From Sternotherus odoratus (Eukaryota; Chordata; Testudines; Kinosternidae): DNA of 64,000 nt. A program made the position numbers and the translations under genes. Where the stretch lies: assembly GCA_032164245.1 (NCBI GenBank), contig JAVMKO010000006.1, forward strand, positions 5,037,001 through 5,101,000, given 5' to 3'. Of this stretch, positions 50,780 to 62,519 are shown one piece after another (positions within the stretch are counted from its first letter, which is position 1; each line of letters opens with the position of its first letter). The notes under the pieces were generated by a model, which had not been told where the DNA came from, searched no databases, and was given only the letters and a program-made list of their open reading frames with translations.

Positions 50780-51480
50780 TGTACCTGACCCCTAATCCCC
50801 TCGCTGATCCCGAAGCCCCCCCACTTCCTCCCACGTGAGCGCCTGATTTGGGGCGGGGGGAGAGGAGGCGCTGCTCGTTCCGCGACTCCCCATAGTTTGG
50901 ACCCTCTCCGCTTCCCGTCCGTCGGAGGGTGACCGAGCGGCGGCGAGCAGGTGGCGCTCCAGAAGGGGGTGGCGGTGCACCGTCGTTGCGGCAGCTCTCT
51001 CCCTGCCCCCCCTCATAAGATGGCGGCGGGTCCTCCTCCTTCTCAGCAGTTCTGCGTGGCCGAGGAACGGAGTGGCCACTGCGCCGTGGTGGACGGGAAC
51101 TTTCTCTATGTGTGGGGGGGCTACGTGGTAAGCAGGGAGGAGGCGGCCTGGGGCATCGGGAGGGCGGTGGGGGGGCGGGCTTTGTTGCTGCACGGCCAAC
51201 ACACTGTGTCTCACGGCACCCTGGGCTGGGCGGGAGCAGTAACACCCGGCTTCCTCAGCTGCCCCCAGAGGCGCTAGTGCTAACTGCGGGTTAATCCTTG
51301 TTCCTCGTGCGAGGGAGGCAACGGCCACACGGACAGGGCGGAGGGGGCGTTCACGTTCTTTAGTCAACTCGGTCGCTGATTGGTGGGGCGGGACATTCCG
51401 CGCGGGAAGGGAGCGGGGGTTTCAAATCTCAGCTGTCGAACGCTCGTCTTGCTGCGCCCAACGGCCATAACGGCCGCCCC
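50780..51480 (+). promoter_or_regulatory. KLHDC1: CpG-rich region around KLHDC1 exon 1
   Basis: CpG-dense stretch spanning the 5' UTR, exon 1 and the start of intron 1. No TATA box is obvious. It is the likely KLHDC1 promoter, about 2.7 kb from the POLE2 start. Confidence 0.55.
51020..51127 (+). CDS. KLHDC1: KLHDC1 exon 1
   Basis: 36 codons from ATG (AAGATGG context), ending YV before GTAAGC. The Pro-Pro-Pro after MAAG appears to be a lineage-specific addition relative to the shorter N-terminus I recall in mammals. Confidence 0.95.
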
Positions 51481-54400
51481 CCAAGTGAAGGGGCGCCTGC
51501 TTGGTTCCTCCAGGGAGTCCATGACTAGGAAATGAGAGTGGGGACTTCACTCCCGTCCCAGACACACTTCCTTTCAGCTCCACTGTAGAGATCCTGATGA
51601 AAATCACACATACCTCTGCGCCCTATTCACATTTTCCTTCCACTGCTCCAGCAGGATGTCCTGATAAAGACCGTACACACCTCTGTTCCATAGTCACATT
51701 TCCCATCTGCTTCTGCGGGGAGTCGTTTCCGAATAAAACACATCTGTCTGCCCTCCTTTCCGTTTCCCATCTACTCAGGGAGCAGTTCCTTAACAAAAAT
51801 GGTTCCATTTGTACCTATGTGCTGTCCACCCAGTCACATGTACCAGCTGATGTGGAAGGGGATCCTAAGTAGGGACTCCTGTCATACCCACCTGTCCCCA
51901 GCCACCTTTTCTGTCAAGAATCAGAGAGGTAGCCGTGTTAGTCTGGAATAGCAGAGGTAACAAAGAGTCCTGTGGCACCTTAAAGACTAACTAAAATATT
52001 GAAGCATAAGCTTTCGTGGGCTAATACCCACTTTGTCGGATGCAAGCGAAGTGGGTATTAGCCCACCAAAGCTTATGCTTCAATATTTTAGTTAGTCTTT
52101 AAGGTGCCACAGGACTCTTTGTTACCTTTTCTGTCAATGGTACTTAAATGTGATTGTTCACGAAGCATGGAAAAGTGACACAAATAAACCACCCTGACAC
52201 TTTAATCCACCAGACTGATAAGGTGTTAACTGTCACCAGAACAGAGGCAGCTAAGAGGAGTTTCAGAGGGTATAACTGAAGAGTCTGTGCTTGGAGGTAG
52301 GAGAACTTGATGAATCATACGTTTCATCTGGCTGTGGTTTCTTCGACTGTTTTGCTCTCTGTGTAGGGTGCTTAGTTGGGCCACAAGTACCTAAGTAAGT
52401 TGCTGAAATGGATCTGTTTGTTGGGGCCTTGGTAAAGGCCATGAGGTTCTAACCCTTGAAGCTTTGATCAGCATAGCTGTTTCAAGTCTCTGAGTGATTA
52501 ATCGCTCCCTGGTGGCAAGGGGCAGAGTTGAGCTGAGCTAAGCAGGGAGACTTGGGGTACGTCTACAGTACGAAATAATATTGAATTTATAGAAGTCGAT
52601 TTTTCAGACGAGATTTTATACATTTGATTGTGTTGTGTCCCCACTAAACGTGCTAAGTCGGCAGAGTGCATTCACAGTACAGAGGCTAGCATCAACTCTC
52701 GGAGCGGTGCACTCTGGGTAGCTATCCCACAGTTCCCACAGTCTCCGACGCCCATTGGAATTCTGGGGTTAGCTCCCAGTGCATGATGGGGCAAAAACAT
52801 TCTTACAGGTTTTCCTGGGTGCATCTCATCAGTCATCTTATCTGTGCAAGGTTCGGCAGACAATCATTTTGCGCCATTTTTCCAGCAGCAGACAGTGCAG
52901 TAGGTCAGCAGAACTCTGCTGTCCCATGACTCGTGCAATATGTCTGAAAGCCATCGTCAGATGTACACCACCGCTTCTGCTGCAACTCTGCTCTGCTGGT
53001 CTATGACTCGTGCAGAAGGCTTCAAAGCTATCGTCACCCGTACACGACCACTTCCGCTGCAACTCTGCTCTCCTGCAGAAGATGGTGCAATAGGATGCTA
53101 GCCATCCTCGTAAATGGTCTACACCTGCACTGCTGTACAGCTGTCACTTTGCTCTGCTGCCCTCTTTCGTTTCGTGCTTTTTTCCTGCCCATGCAGGCGC
53201 CATATCATGGCAAGCATGGGGCCGCTCAGCTCACCAGTGCGGTTGTGACCATTTTAAATACCTTGCGCATTAACCAGCAGTATGTGCAATACCTGGTGAG
53301 GAACTGACGACAGCGCGATCACAATAGTGATGAGGACATGACGCAGATGTTCCTATGGGACATCATGGTGACATTGGGCCAGGTTCATGCTGTGGAACAC
53401 CGATTCTGGGCCCGGGAAACAAGCACAGACTGGCGGGACTGCATAGTGTTGCAAGTATGGGATGATTCCCAGTGGCTCCAAAACTTTCGCATGCGTAGGG
53501 TCATTTTCATGAAACTTCATGACTTGCTGTCCACTGCTCTGAAGCACAAAGACACCAAAATGAGACAAAGAGTCTTGTAGCAGCTTATAGACTAACAGAT
53601 TTTAGGGATCATGAGCTTTCGTGGGTTAAGACCCACTTCATCAGATGATGATCCCTAAAATCTATTAGTCTATAAGGTGCTACAAAACTCTGTCGCTTTT
53701 GCAGATCCAGATTAACATGGCTACACCTCTGATACTAGACACCAAAATGAGAACAGCCCTCACAGTTGAGAAGCAAGTGGCCATAGCCCTGTGGAAGCTT
53801 GCAACGCCCGACAGCTACCGGTCAGTCGGGAATCACTTTGGAGTGGGCAAATCTACTGTGGGGGCTGCTGTGCTGCAAGTAGCCAACGCAATCATTGACT
53901 AGCTGCTATCGAGGGCAGTGACTTTGGGAAATGTGCAGGCCATTATGGATGGCTTTAACGCAAAGGAGTTCCCTAACTGTGGTGGGGCAATAGACGGAAC
54001 GCATGTCTCTATCTTGGCACCAGAACACCAGAGCGGCCAGTACATAAACCGCAAGGGGTAGTTTTCCATGGTGCTGCAAGAACTGGTGGATCACAAGGGA
54101 CGTTTCATCGACATCAAAGTGGGATGGCTCAGAAGGGTGCATGATGCTCACATATTCAGGAACTCTAGTCTGTTTGAGCGGCTGCAAGAAGGGACTTACT
54201 TCCCAGACCAGAAAATTACTGGGTGCGGGGGGGGTTGAAATGCCAATAGTTATCCTCGGGGACACAGCCTATCCCTTAATGCCATGGCTCATGCCATTAA
54301 CTCACACAATTAACTCTTAAAAAATTAGTATCAGAGGGGTAGCCGTGTTAGTCTGGATCTGCAAAAGCGACTACGCATCCGATGAAGTGGGTATTCATCC

Positions 54401-57400
54401 ACAAAAGTTTATGCTCTAATACATCTGTTAGGCTATACGGTGTCACAGGACTCTGTCGCGTCTGAAAAATTAATTGTGATTGAAAAATAATCACTATTCA
54501 CAGTTTTAATCGTACTGTTAAACAATAGAATACCAATTTAAATTTATTAAATATTTTGCATGTTTTTCTATGTTTTCAAATATATTGATTTCAGTTACAA
54601 CACAGAATACAAAGTGTACAGTGCTCACTTTATATTACTTTTGATTACAAATATTTGCATTATATAAATGACAAACAAAAGAAATAGTATTTTTCAATTC
54701 ACTGTAGTGAAATCTCTTTATCGTGAAAATACAACATACAAATGTAGATTTTTTCAGTTACCTAACTACACTCAGTAACAAAACAATGTAAAACTTTATA
54801 GCCTACAAGTCCACTCAGTCCTCCTTCTTGTTCAGCCAATTGCTAAGAGAAACAAGTGTATTTACATTTACGGGAGATAATGCCCGCTTCTTATTTACAT
54901 CACCTGAAAGTGAGAAAAGGCATTCACATGCCATTTTTATAGCCGCCATTGCAAGGTATTTACTTGCCAGACATGCTAAACATTCATATGCTTTTTCATG
55001 CTTTGGCCACCATTCCAGAGGACATGCTTCCATGCTGGTGATGTTTGCTTTAAAAAATGCATTAATTAAATTTGTGAGTGAACTTCTTGGAGGAGAATTG
55101 TTTGTCTCCTGCTCCATGGTTTTACCTGTATTCTGCCATATAGTTTGTAATCACGACCCAGCATATGTTGTTTGACTTTTTCTGCAGATTTTACAAAACA
55201 CAAAGAAGGTTCCAATATCAGATTTCTAAAGATAGCTACAACATTCAACCCAAGGTTTAAGAACCTGAAGTGCCTTCCAAAATCTGAGGGAGGAGGTGTG
55301 GAACACACTTTCAGAAGTCTTAAAAGAAGCAACACTCTGATGCAGAAACTATAGAACCTGAACTACCAACAAAGAAAATCAAACTTCTGGTAGTGGCGTC
55401 TGACTCAGATGATGAAAGTGAACATGTGTCAATCCATACTGCTTGGGATTGTTGTCAAGCAAAATTTGTTATCAGCATGGACGCATGTACTCCGGAATGA
55501 TGGTTGACGCATGAAGGAACATAAGAATGTTTAGCACATCTGGCACGAAAATATCTTGTGACGTTGGCTATAACAATGCCATGCAATGCCGTCTCTTGCT
55601 TTCAGGTGACATGGTAAACAAGAAGCAAGCAGCATTATCTCCTGCAAATGTAAACAGACTTGTTTATCTGAGTGATTGGCTGAAAAAGACCTAGGATTGA
55701 GTGGACTTGTAGGCTCTAAAGTTTTACATTGTTTTATTTTTGAATGCAGGTTTTTTTGGTACATAATTCTACATTTGTAAGTTCAACTTTCATGATGAAG
55801 AGATTGCACTACTGTATTTGTATTAGGTGAATTTAAAAATACTATTTTGTTTTTTACAGTGCAAATATTTGTAATAAAAGTATGAAGTGAGAACTGTACA
55901 CTTTGTATTCTGTGTTGTAACTGAAATCAATATATTTGAAAATGTAAAAAAATCCAAAAATATTTACATAAATGGTATTCTATTATTGTTTAACAGCACG
56001 ATTAAGCACGATTAATTTTTTTTAATCACTTGATAGCCCTAGTAATTTTTAACCTGTAATCTTCCTAATCCTGTCTTCCAAGAAATGAGGCCTCACCCGT
56101 GTCCAGTCACCAACTTTAATATTACAATCTTTTTCTCGCTGACTTCATATCACTTCCCTCCATTCATTCAAACCGCTGTTGCCAAAATAATTTTCCTTTC
56201 CCAACCATTCTCCCCTACCTGTAAACCTTCCCATGTTTTCTCTCTCTGGTATTAAATTTAAGCTTCTCTTTAAAGTTTGTGATAATAATAATATGAATCA
56301 GTGTCTTTACAGTATAGGCCTGGATTGATAGGAGTAACTGGACATAGATGAGGGCTCATTTCTTGGAAGACAGGATTAGGGAGATTAGCCGGCTGGAAAC
56401 AGAACATATGCACTAGCTAAAGTAAGGGGAATTACCCAGGGAATCACTTATATCTCTCTGCCTTCTTCTTTTCCTATACTCTTCCACTCTTCTCATACTA
56501 CCACACACAACGTCTTTCACTTATCAGACCTTGTCATCAGACCTCAATTATGCCTGGAAAATCCTCTCAATTAAAGATGGCTTGCAAAGCAAACAAAAAG
56601 TGATCTTGTGCCTTATTTTATTCTATAATATAAAAGGAAGCCCTTAAGTAGTTTTTTTTATTTTATTTGGTGGGTTTGTTTATCCAAAATTTAAAATCTG
56701 GTCTCTTGTTTGCTATATGTCATCATTGGAGGAAGTCCTCAACTGAAGGGCCCAAGGTATTAAATCCCATTTTTTAAAAAAAGTAGTTTTCTTTCAACTC
56801 TTTATTCAAGTATTTGAGTGAAAGTGGTGTTTAAAAAAATGAAGTCTTAAAATAAATCCCAGCCCCTCTCAATTAATAAGGTTTCCAGTCATCATTTCAC
56901 TGCTATCATAATCCTACAAGTTGTCTTGCCATCCATATAAACTTTTGGGAAACACAGGCAAGACGAAACCTGAATTGCTATTGGGGGGAAAAAACATAAA
57001 AAGCCCTTTCAAATAAATGTATTTGAGGCCATATCACAAAGAAACAAACCTAATTATGTATTCCTTTTCAGGTCTTCAACATTATATAGGTGTATTTGGG
57101 TAGCAAGGATTGCAATACAATGAAAACTGCTGAAAGTAGGAACTCAAGGGACCAAGAAAGATCTGTTATTTAATTACACTTACTAATTCAGATACTTTTG
57201 GGAAGTTGCTTAAAAAAGAAGCTTGCCTAAGGGTGGTTTCTTGCATTGGTTTTGCTGTGTTTTGCTTCATATTGCAACTACGATACAAAATATACTGGCT
57301 TTTAGTCATAATTATTATATTTCTTGACTACACTTAATCATTTTCATGAGTTGCTACTGCTTTGTACATTTCGTGCAAGATGGCCACTGTGCATTAAACT

Positions 57401-60400
57401 GATATTACTAGTCAAATATGGAACCACTCCTCTCCTTCCATTTACTGCAAAGCCAAACTTGCTTTTTTTCTAGTCTACCCACAAGGAAGTGAGTGAGTAG
57501 AACTGGTATTAAGCAATTAATAAAACTGTTGCATAGGGACACCATTCTGCATATATGCTTTATTTTTTATAATGCTTCAAGAATAAAAATAAAAACCTGT
57601 TTTGACTTACAATGTTAAATATAAAATGCTAGAGCTATTGAGCTGTTCCAGTTAAAATGATCAGGGAGCGAGCATAAAAATTTTATGCAGTCTTTGTGAA
57701 TTGTCTCATTAACAGTTGTGAAATGTTCCTAACTAGCATGTAATTTGATTATTTTTGAATTGTAATGATGTATGATACATAACTGATGAAATATTTTGCA
57801 TATTTTCTTTTAGTCAATTGAAGAAAATGAGGTGTATTTGCCTAATGATGAGCTTTGGCTGTATGAAATCGATAGTGGGTTATGGTAAGCCATTTTATTT
57901 ATATTTAATGATTTGCAAAATGTGCTATTTACACCTGCGTATTATTACCTATGGTAAAAAGAGTATTATTTCACATACATAAATGAGGTCTGTTTCATGT
58001 TTTTTGACTGCTTAAATAGTCTGCATTCATTTAGTGTAAAAATTTAATATCTGATGTATATTTTGGAATAATGTCTTCAGATAAGAAAATACTTATATGT
58101 AAGCACAGTATTTTTTTCAAAGGGATGTTTCCAATGTTAACTTTTTAAACATAGTTTAAGACTCGTTAAATGTAAAGAGCCACACTTATGTATGTATACT
58201 GGCTAAATTAACTTTTATGTTAAAATGAATATGAAATACAACAAGATTAGGGTGCTTGATCCATGTAGGATTACTTGCATCCGACGAAGTGGGTATTAAC
58301 CCACGAAAGCTTATGCTTCAATACTTTAGTTAGTCTTTAAGGTGCCACAGGACTCTTTGTTACCTTTGCTGTTCCAGACTAACTCGGCTACCTCTCTGTT
58401 TCTTTTTGTTGTTATTACTTAATTGTATCAGAAATATGTTTACATACATAATGTATTTTAAACTTTTAAATCAGATTCAAATCTTACACATCACTAGAAA
58501 TATAATATTTAAGTTTTACATCAAATTGTATTTATGCATTTTGGGGAGGTGGGTCTAGTAGCAATGCCAATTATTAAGATTGCCTGATACTTCCTGTTAT
58601 CAGACCCTGGTTTTAGTTGCTTATAATTTTGTCAAACTTTAGCTATGTGGGCTGAAATTTTCCATGCTAGGTGCCTGCAATATATATATCTATATTAAAT
58701 TTCAGGCAAAATGGGTTGAGCTGTTTAAGAACGAGGCTAGGGGAAAATGCTGTTTTGCCCAAGTTAAAAAGTTATTGAGCCCTTATCTTTGAAATGCTTC
58801 ATGCTTTGGTGCAGGGACTTGAAATTTGGAAGGGATGGCTTTTGTTTCAGGGATCTGTCTTTTGCCTTCCCTGTGAACATCCATTCAAGTTTGACCAATT
58901 TATAAGCATTTGAAAAACTGCAGTTTGCACGTGCTCAGTAGAGACTTGCTAGAGCTAATAGCAAAAAAATGCAAAAAAAGATTCTGTCCTCAATGGGCAT
59001 ATCTGATAGTGCTGACCAGACTGCTGATGTGCCATCCTTCCAGAGCAACTGTGTGTTCCCCATTCTGTTATATCTTCTACTAGTACTACTTTGCTTTTGA
59101 TGTATTTTGGTTTGTTTGGGAGCAAAATTATGAGATTTTAATGTATTTACTAAATGGCAGGACAATGCACCTAATGGAAGGAGAGCTACCTACTTCTATG
59201 TCAGGAAGTTGCGGTGCTTGCATTAGTGGGAAGCTGTATATATTTGGCGGATTTGATGATAAAGGATACAGTAATCGGGTATTGTAATCTTTTAATTCTG
59301 GAATGTATGTTAATCAAATGACTATTAATGCAGAACTTCATTTAATCTTGCATTTAACTAAAGGGAAAAATCCAAGGGTGAGATTTCGGTTCTATTTTAG
59401 AAAAGGTGCACTTTAAAATACTTTAAATTGTATGTCTGATTCTTTAGTCCCTCTGCATCTGCACATCTCCTATTGACTGAACTGGGAGTTTTGGCTGGGT
59501 TAAGACTGCAAGATAATGCCCAGCATTTTTTTATTTTTTTTATTTCTCAAGTTTGCTAGTATTTCCAAAATTAATTGTATTTCTATGAGAAAAATATATT
59601 TGCAACCATAATTAGACTTACCTCACATCTGTTGCTTTTTCTTTGCTCTTTACTGGGCAAGTGGCATTTGCATTTCTAGGATAGTCCAATAATAACTAGT
59701 TTAATATTAACACATGACTACTAATTTCTCTGCTGATTGCAGGTAATTAAATACTAATAAGGAATGAAATGGGGAAAATGGGTATTCAGTGGATTACTGT
59801 AATAGAAACCAGAATTTCAGTGTAGATTAGAAAACAAGTGAAATGAGTTTGATAGTTCAATTAACATGCAGCCTTTCTGCACCCAGTTAGGTTCTGTGTA
59901 CACTGAATTTATAATCAATACTGTCTGTGGACAGAGCATTAGACTGAGACTAACAGGTGAAATAGTGGTGCCACTGATGTCAATGGCAAAATTCTTACTG
60001 ACTTCAGCAGGGCCAGGATTTCAGCTGAAGGGCATTAGCAAAGCAGAAAGGGGGAAATTATGCTGCTACGTCCTGCATTTTACTTGTGATTAGTGAATGA
60101 ACCAATCTCTTACTATCATAAGCATTACAATTTGTCAGCTGCACACAGATTCCTTTTTATTAATTAGAAAATGATTGCTCTTTTGCACTTTATAATCACA
60201 TCTATTGCTGATTTGTGCTTGATTCTTCAAAATAATTTATTTTATACTAAAATATTATAATTTTTATTTTAAGCTGTATTATGTTAATTTGCGAACAAGA
60301 AATGGAACCTATAGGTGGAAAAAAATTACAGACTTTAAAGGTCAACCTCCTACACCACGTGACAAGCTTTCCTGCTGGGTGTATAAGGACAGGTAAAACA

Positions 60401-62351
60401 TCAAAAGTATTTTTAATACCTACTAATCAAAGGGAAGAAGTGTTATATTATAGGTAGAGCACAAAACTGGAAGTCCAATTCAGACTGTGACTTACTGGTT
60501 GATCCTGGACAAATCTCTTAACATCTCTCAGTTTTACCACCTGTAAAATTGGAATAATCATATTTACCAACCCTAATTTATGGGAATCTTGTGAGATTTA
60601 ATTATTTTTTAAAGTGCTTTGACATCCTGGGTACAAGACACTATTCAGGTGCTAAATATTACTTTTTATGTAGTTGATGACTTATTAAACTGGTGTTAAA
60701 GTTAATTTACTGAATTTTTAATTGCTTATGAAATTACAGATTATGCTATAAAACATTGTTCGATTTGGTATAATTTCAAATTATATTTGTTAGCAAAAAT
60801 ATGGACAATAAGAATTAAATGAATAACTGGTACAAAGAGCCAAGTTGAGAATACAAGCTAGGTATTTGTAGTGTAAATGTTTCTTAGAATATTTAGCCAA
60901 ATTGGTTGTAAAAGTTCTTTAAATAGTTTAAACGTATTAATCTGGGGTGGGCAAATTTTTTGGCTTGAGGGGCACATTGAGGTTGCAAAATTGTATGGAG
61001 GGCCGGGTATCGAAGGCTGTGGTTCCCCTAATAGCCTGGCCCCACCCCCTATCCAACCCCCTCCCACTTCCCACCCTCTCATTGCCCCCCTCAGAATCCC
61101 CGACCCATCCAATGCCCCCTATTCCTTGTCCCCTGACCGCCCCCTCCCGAGACCCCCCTCCTAACTGCCCCCCAGAACCCCACCCCTTACCCAACCCCCT
61201 CTGCTTCCTGTCCCCTGACTGCTCCACCCCCTATCCACTCCCTCTGCCCCCTGACAGAACCCCAGAACTCCCACACCCTATCCAACCCCCCGTTCCCCGT
61301 CCCTTGACCACTACCCTAGAACCTCTGCCCCATCCAACCGCCCCCTGCTCCCTGTCCCTTGGCCATACCCTGGGACTCCCTGCCCCTTATCCAGACCCCT
61401 GGCCCCCTTATCACCCCGCTCAGAGAAGCATATGTGGCATCTATGTGGCCCAGCCAGAGCCAGACACACTACCATGCGGGAGCGCACAGCCCCGTCCCTT
61501 CAGAACTGCTTTTGCCTGTGGGTACCTCCCCCAAAGCTCCCATTGGCCGCGATTCCCTGTTCCCGGCCAATGGGAGCTTTGGGAGAGGTACACACAGGCA
61601 TGCAGAGCCCTCTGTGCCCCCTCCCTAGGGGCGGAAGGGACATGGTGCCGGCTCCTCCTGGAGCAGTGTGGTACCAGGGCATGCAGGGCACTTGCGTGCA
61701 CTGCTGCCACCCCGGAGACACTCCAAGTAAGTGGCGCTGGGCCGGAGTCCACACCCCGAACTCCTGCACCCCACATCCCTCCTGCACCCCAGCCCCCTGC
61801 CTTGAGCCCCCTCCCGCACTCCACACCCCTCCTGCAACCAAAACCCATACCCTGAGCACCCTCCTGCACTGCACACCCCTCCCTGCACCACTGCCCTGAG
61901 CCCCCTCCCACACTGTGCACCCTCCTCCTCCCCCACCCCCTTCTCTGAGCACCCTTGTACACCCAACACTTCTCCTGTGCCCCAGCCGCTTGCCCTGAGC
62001 CCCTTCCTGCACACCGCACCCCCTCCCACACACCTACCCCATGCCTCAGCCCTACATTCATGGCCCTGCAAGCAATTCCCTCCCCTCCCTCCATGTGGCC
62101 CTCAGGCCAAAAAGTTTGCCTACCCCTGGATTACACATTTAAATATTAATAGTAGATATAATTGAAATTTCTGATAATAAAATTAAATATAGTAGTTTAT
62201 AATCTCAAATTGAACATTAATTTAAAACAAATGAAGTTCACGTTCAATAGTTGTTGTTTTTTGTTCTTCCAGATTAATATATTTTGGTGGTTATGGATGT
62301 AGGAAACACAATGAACTGAGTGATTGTTTTGATGTTCATGATGCATTTTGG
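51020..62351 (+). CDS. KLHDC1: Kelch domain-containing protein 1, 5' part (exons 1-5), continues past the window
   Basis: KLHDC1 is a kelch beta-propeller substrate receptor of a cullin-RING ubiquitin ligase (CUL5 with elongin B/C) that reads C-terminal degrons. Five exons joined in frame give 165 codons, against about 400 for the whole protein. The first blades are visible: RSGHCAVVDGNFLYVWGGYV, SGSCGACISGKLYIFGGFDD and RDKLSCWVYKDRLIYFGGYG, each with the kelch GG and spaced aromatic residues. The N-terminus MAAGPPPSQQFCVAEERSGH fixes the family member: KLHDC1 rather than KLHDC2, which is normally the next gene. The elongin-binding and C-terminal blades must lie to the right. Confidence 0.95.
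51918..52123 (-). mobile_element. Fold-back SINE copy with target duplication
   Basis: ACCTTTTCTGTCAA duplicates at 51904-51917 and 52124-52137. The arms meet near 52037 (CCCACTT...AAGTGGG around a loop containing CGGATGCAAGCG). In KLHDC1 intron 1. Confidence 0.88.
53095..54270 (+). pseudogene. Harbinger transposase (HARBI1-like), broken
   Basis: Readable parts in order: AVVTILNTLRINQQ, then MTQMFLWDIMVTLGQVHA, a SINE insertion (53566-53736), then RSVGNHFGVGKSTVGAAVLQ (the helix-turn-helix-like part), CGGAIDGTHVSILAPEHQSG containing a DDE Asp, and LVDHKGRFIDIKVGW with HDAHIFRNSSLFERL. Stops after the IID region and after YINRKG, plus a frame change near 54230, inactivate it. Confidence 0.85.
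53566..53736 (+). mobile_element. Fold-back SINE inside the Harbinger transposase, 16-bp target duplication
   Basis: AGACACCAAAATGAGA duplicates at 53550-53565 and 53737-53752. The arms AGATTTTAGGGATCAT and ATGATCCCTAAAATCT enclose a loop with its own small hairpin. Here the fixed end (GGCTACACCTCTGATAC) is at right, so the insertion is in plus orientation. Confidence 0.9.
54328..54464 (-). mobile_element. SINE copy with inverted junction, 8-bp target duplication
   Basis: AAAAATTA duplicates at 54320-54327 and 54465-54472. The fixed end runs to AAAAGCGAC, then an inverted segment starts at GCATCCGATGAAGTGGG and ends CTCTGTCGC. The segments barely overlap, a twin-priming-like inversion. It sits inside the end of the hAT element. 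Confidence 0.75.
54815..55117 (-). pseudogene. hAT transposase C-terminal part, left arm
   Basis: A minus-strand remnant with CPLEWWPKHEKAYECLACLA, ASKYLAMAAIKMACECLFSL and SGDVNKKRALSPVNVNTLVS, the hAT C-terminal dimerisation region with the SGDxxxKKR hallmark. Still open for 100 codons but truncated. Confidence 0.8.
55120..55694 (+). pseudogene. hAT transposase C-terminal part, right arm
   Basis: Plus-strand remnant starting in the region encoding FLKIATTFNPRFKNLKCLPK and ending in the same SGD...NKKQAALSPANVNRL dimerisation block as the left arm, with indels and stops between. It covers more upstream sequence than the left arm. Confidence 0.8.
56043..57813. other. KLHDC1 intron 1, right part
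   Basis: AT-rich, no mobile element or exon recognised up to the exon 2 acceptor (TTTTCTTTTAG). Confidence 0.4.
57814..57884 (+). CDS. KLHDC1: KLHDC1 exon 2
   Basis: SIEENEVYLPNDELWLYEID then SGL and a split Trp before GTAAGC. Matches the blade 1-2 linker of KLHDC1. Confidence 0.96.
58277..58413 (+). mobile_element. SINE monomer, plus orientation, not folded back
   Basis: ATTACTT flanks both sides (58270-58276, 58414-58420). It starts GCATCCGACGAAGTGGGT and ends CTCGGCTACCTCTCTG followed by a T-rich tail. It gives the family monomer (about 137 bp) and the 3' end orientation. In KLHDC1 intron 2. Confidence 0.8.
59161..59278 (+). CDS. KLHDC1: KLHDC1 exon 3
   Basis: Completed Trp, TMHLMEGELPTSMSGSCGAC then ISGKLYIFGGFDDKGYSNR before GTATTG. 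A full kelch blade with its GG. Confidence 0.96.
60274..60392 (+). CDS. KLHDC1: KLHDC1 exon 4
   Basis: LYYVNLRTRNGTYRWKKITD then FKGQPPTPRDKLSCWVYKD and a split Arg before GTAAAA. Kelch blade, acceptor ATTTTAAG. Confidence 0.96.
60942..62130. mobile_element. hAT-like MITE with C-rich interior
   Basis: The left end CTGGGGTGGGCAAATTTTTT and right end AAAAAGTTTGCCTACCCCTG are inverted, with GGGCACATTGAGG against CATGTGGCCCTCAGG just inside. The interior is a CCCCTATCCAACCCCC-type low-complexity array with an internal palindrome (AAAGCTCCCATTGGCC, 61530-61580). The 302-codon plus-strand frame here is repeat-derived. In KLHDC1 intron 4. Confidence 0.75.
62273..62351 (+). CDS. KLHDC1: KLHDC1 exon 5
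   Basis: Completed Arg, LIYFGGYGCRKHNELSDCFD then VHDAFW before GTAAGA. The last exon in the window; the next exon lies beyond 64000. Confidence 0.96.
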
Positions 62352-62519
62352 GTAAGATTTTTTACTATTTAAAACCATAGCTACTAAGACAGGGGCCAGA
62401 TTCAGTTCTGGAGAAAATCATTTGAAAGAGAGATCTCAGGACAGTATGGTGTATATATTGGGTTTAACACCTGTATAGGGTATACTCAATAGAAGCTGAT
62501 TTCTTTCCTCTGTGTAGCA

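Larger units (their letters stand above)
52552..54290 (+). mobile_element. Harbinger-type DNA transposon, degenerate
   Basis: The left part GGGGTACGTCTACAGTACG and the following block with GGGTAGCTATCCCACAGTTCC and GCATGATGGGGCAAAAACAT are typical of turtle Harbinger elements as I recall them. A transposase pseudogene follows. The right end is not clear. Confidence 0.72.
54473..56042. mobile_element. hAT transposon relic as an inverted duplication
   Basis: The left half (to about 55120) and the right half (55580-56042) both carry the same transposase 3' end and terminal sequence in opposite orientation. Shared words are GTACACTTTGTATTCTGTG, CAACACAGAATACAAAGTG and TTTTACATTGTTTT. The right terminus is GATTAATTTTTTTTAATCAC near 56020. 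In KLHDC1 intron 1. Confidence 0.75.

Noticed and set aside
51918..52123. Fold-back SINE as a microRNA gene
   Set aside because: Long near-perfect arms with flanking target duplications and many copies fit retroposed inverted duplications; no evidence of a conserved mature strand.
60947..61855. 302-codon open frame on the plus strand, proline-rich
   Set aside because: It lies wholly within a C-rich hAT-like MITE. Composition is driven by CCCC-rich repeats and long frames are open on both strands.
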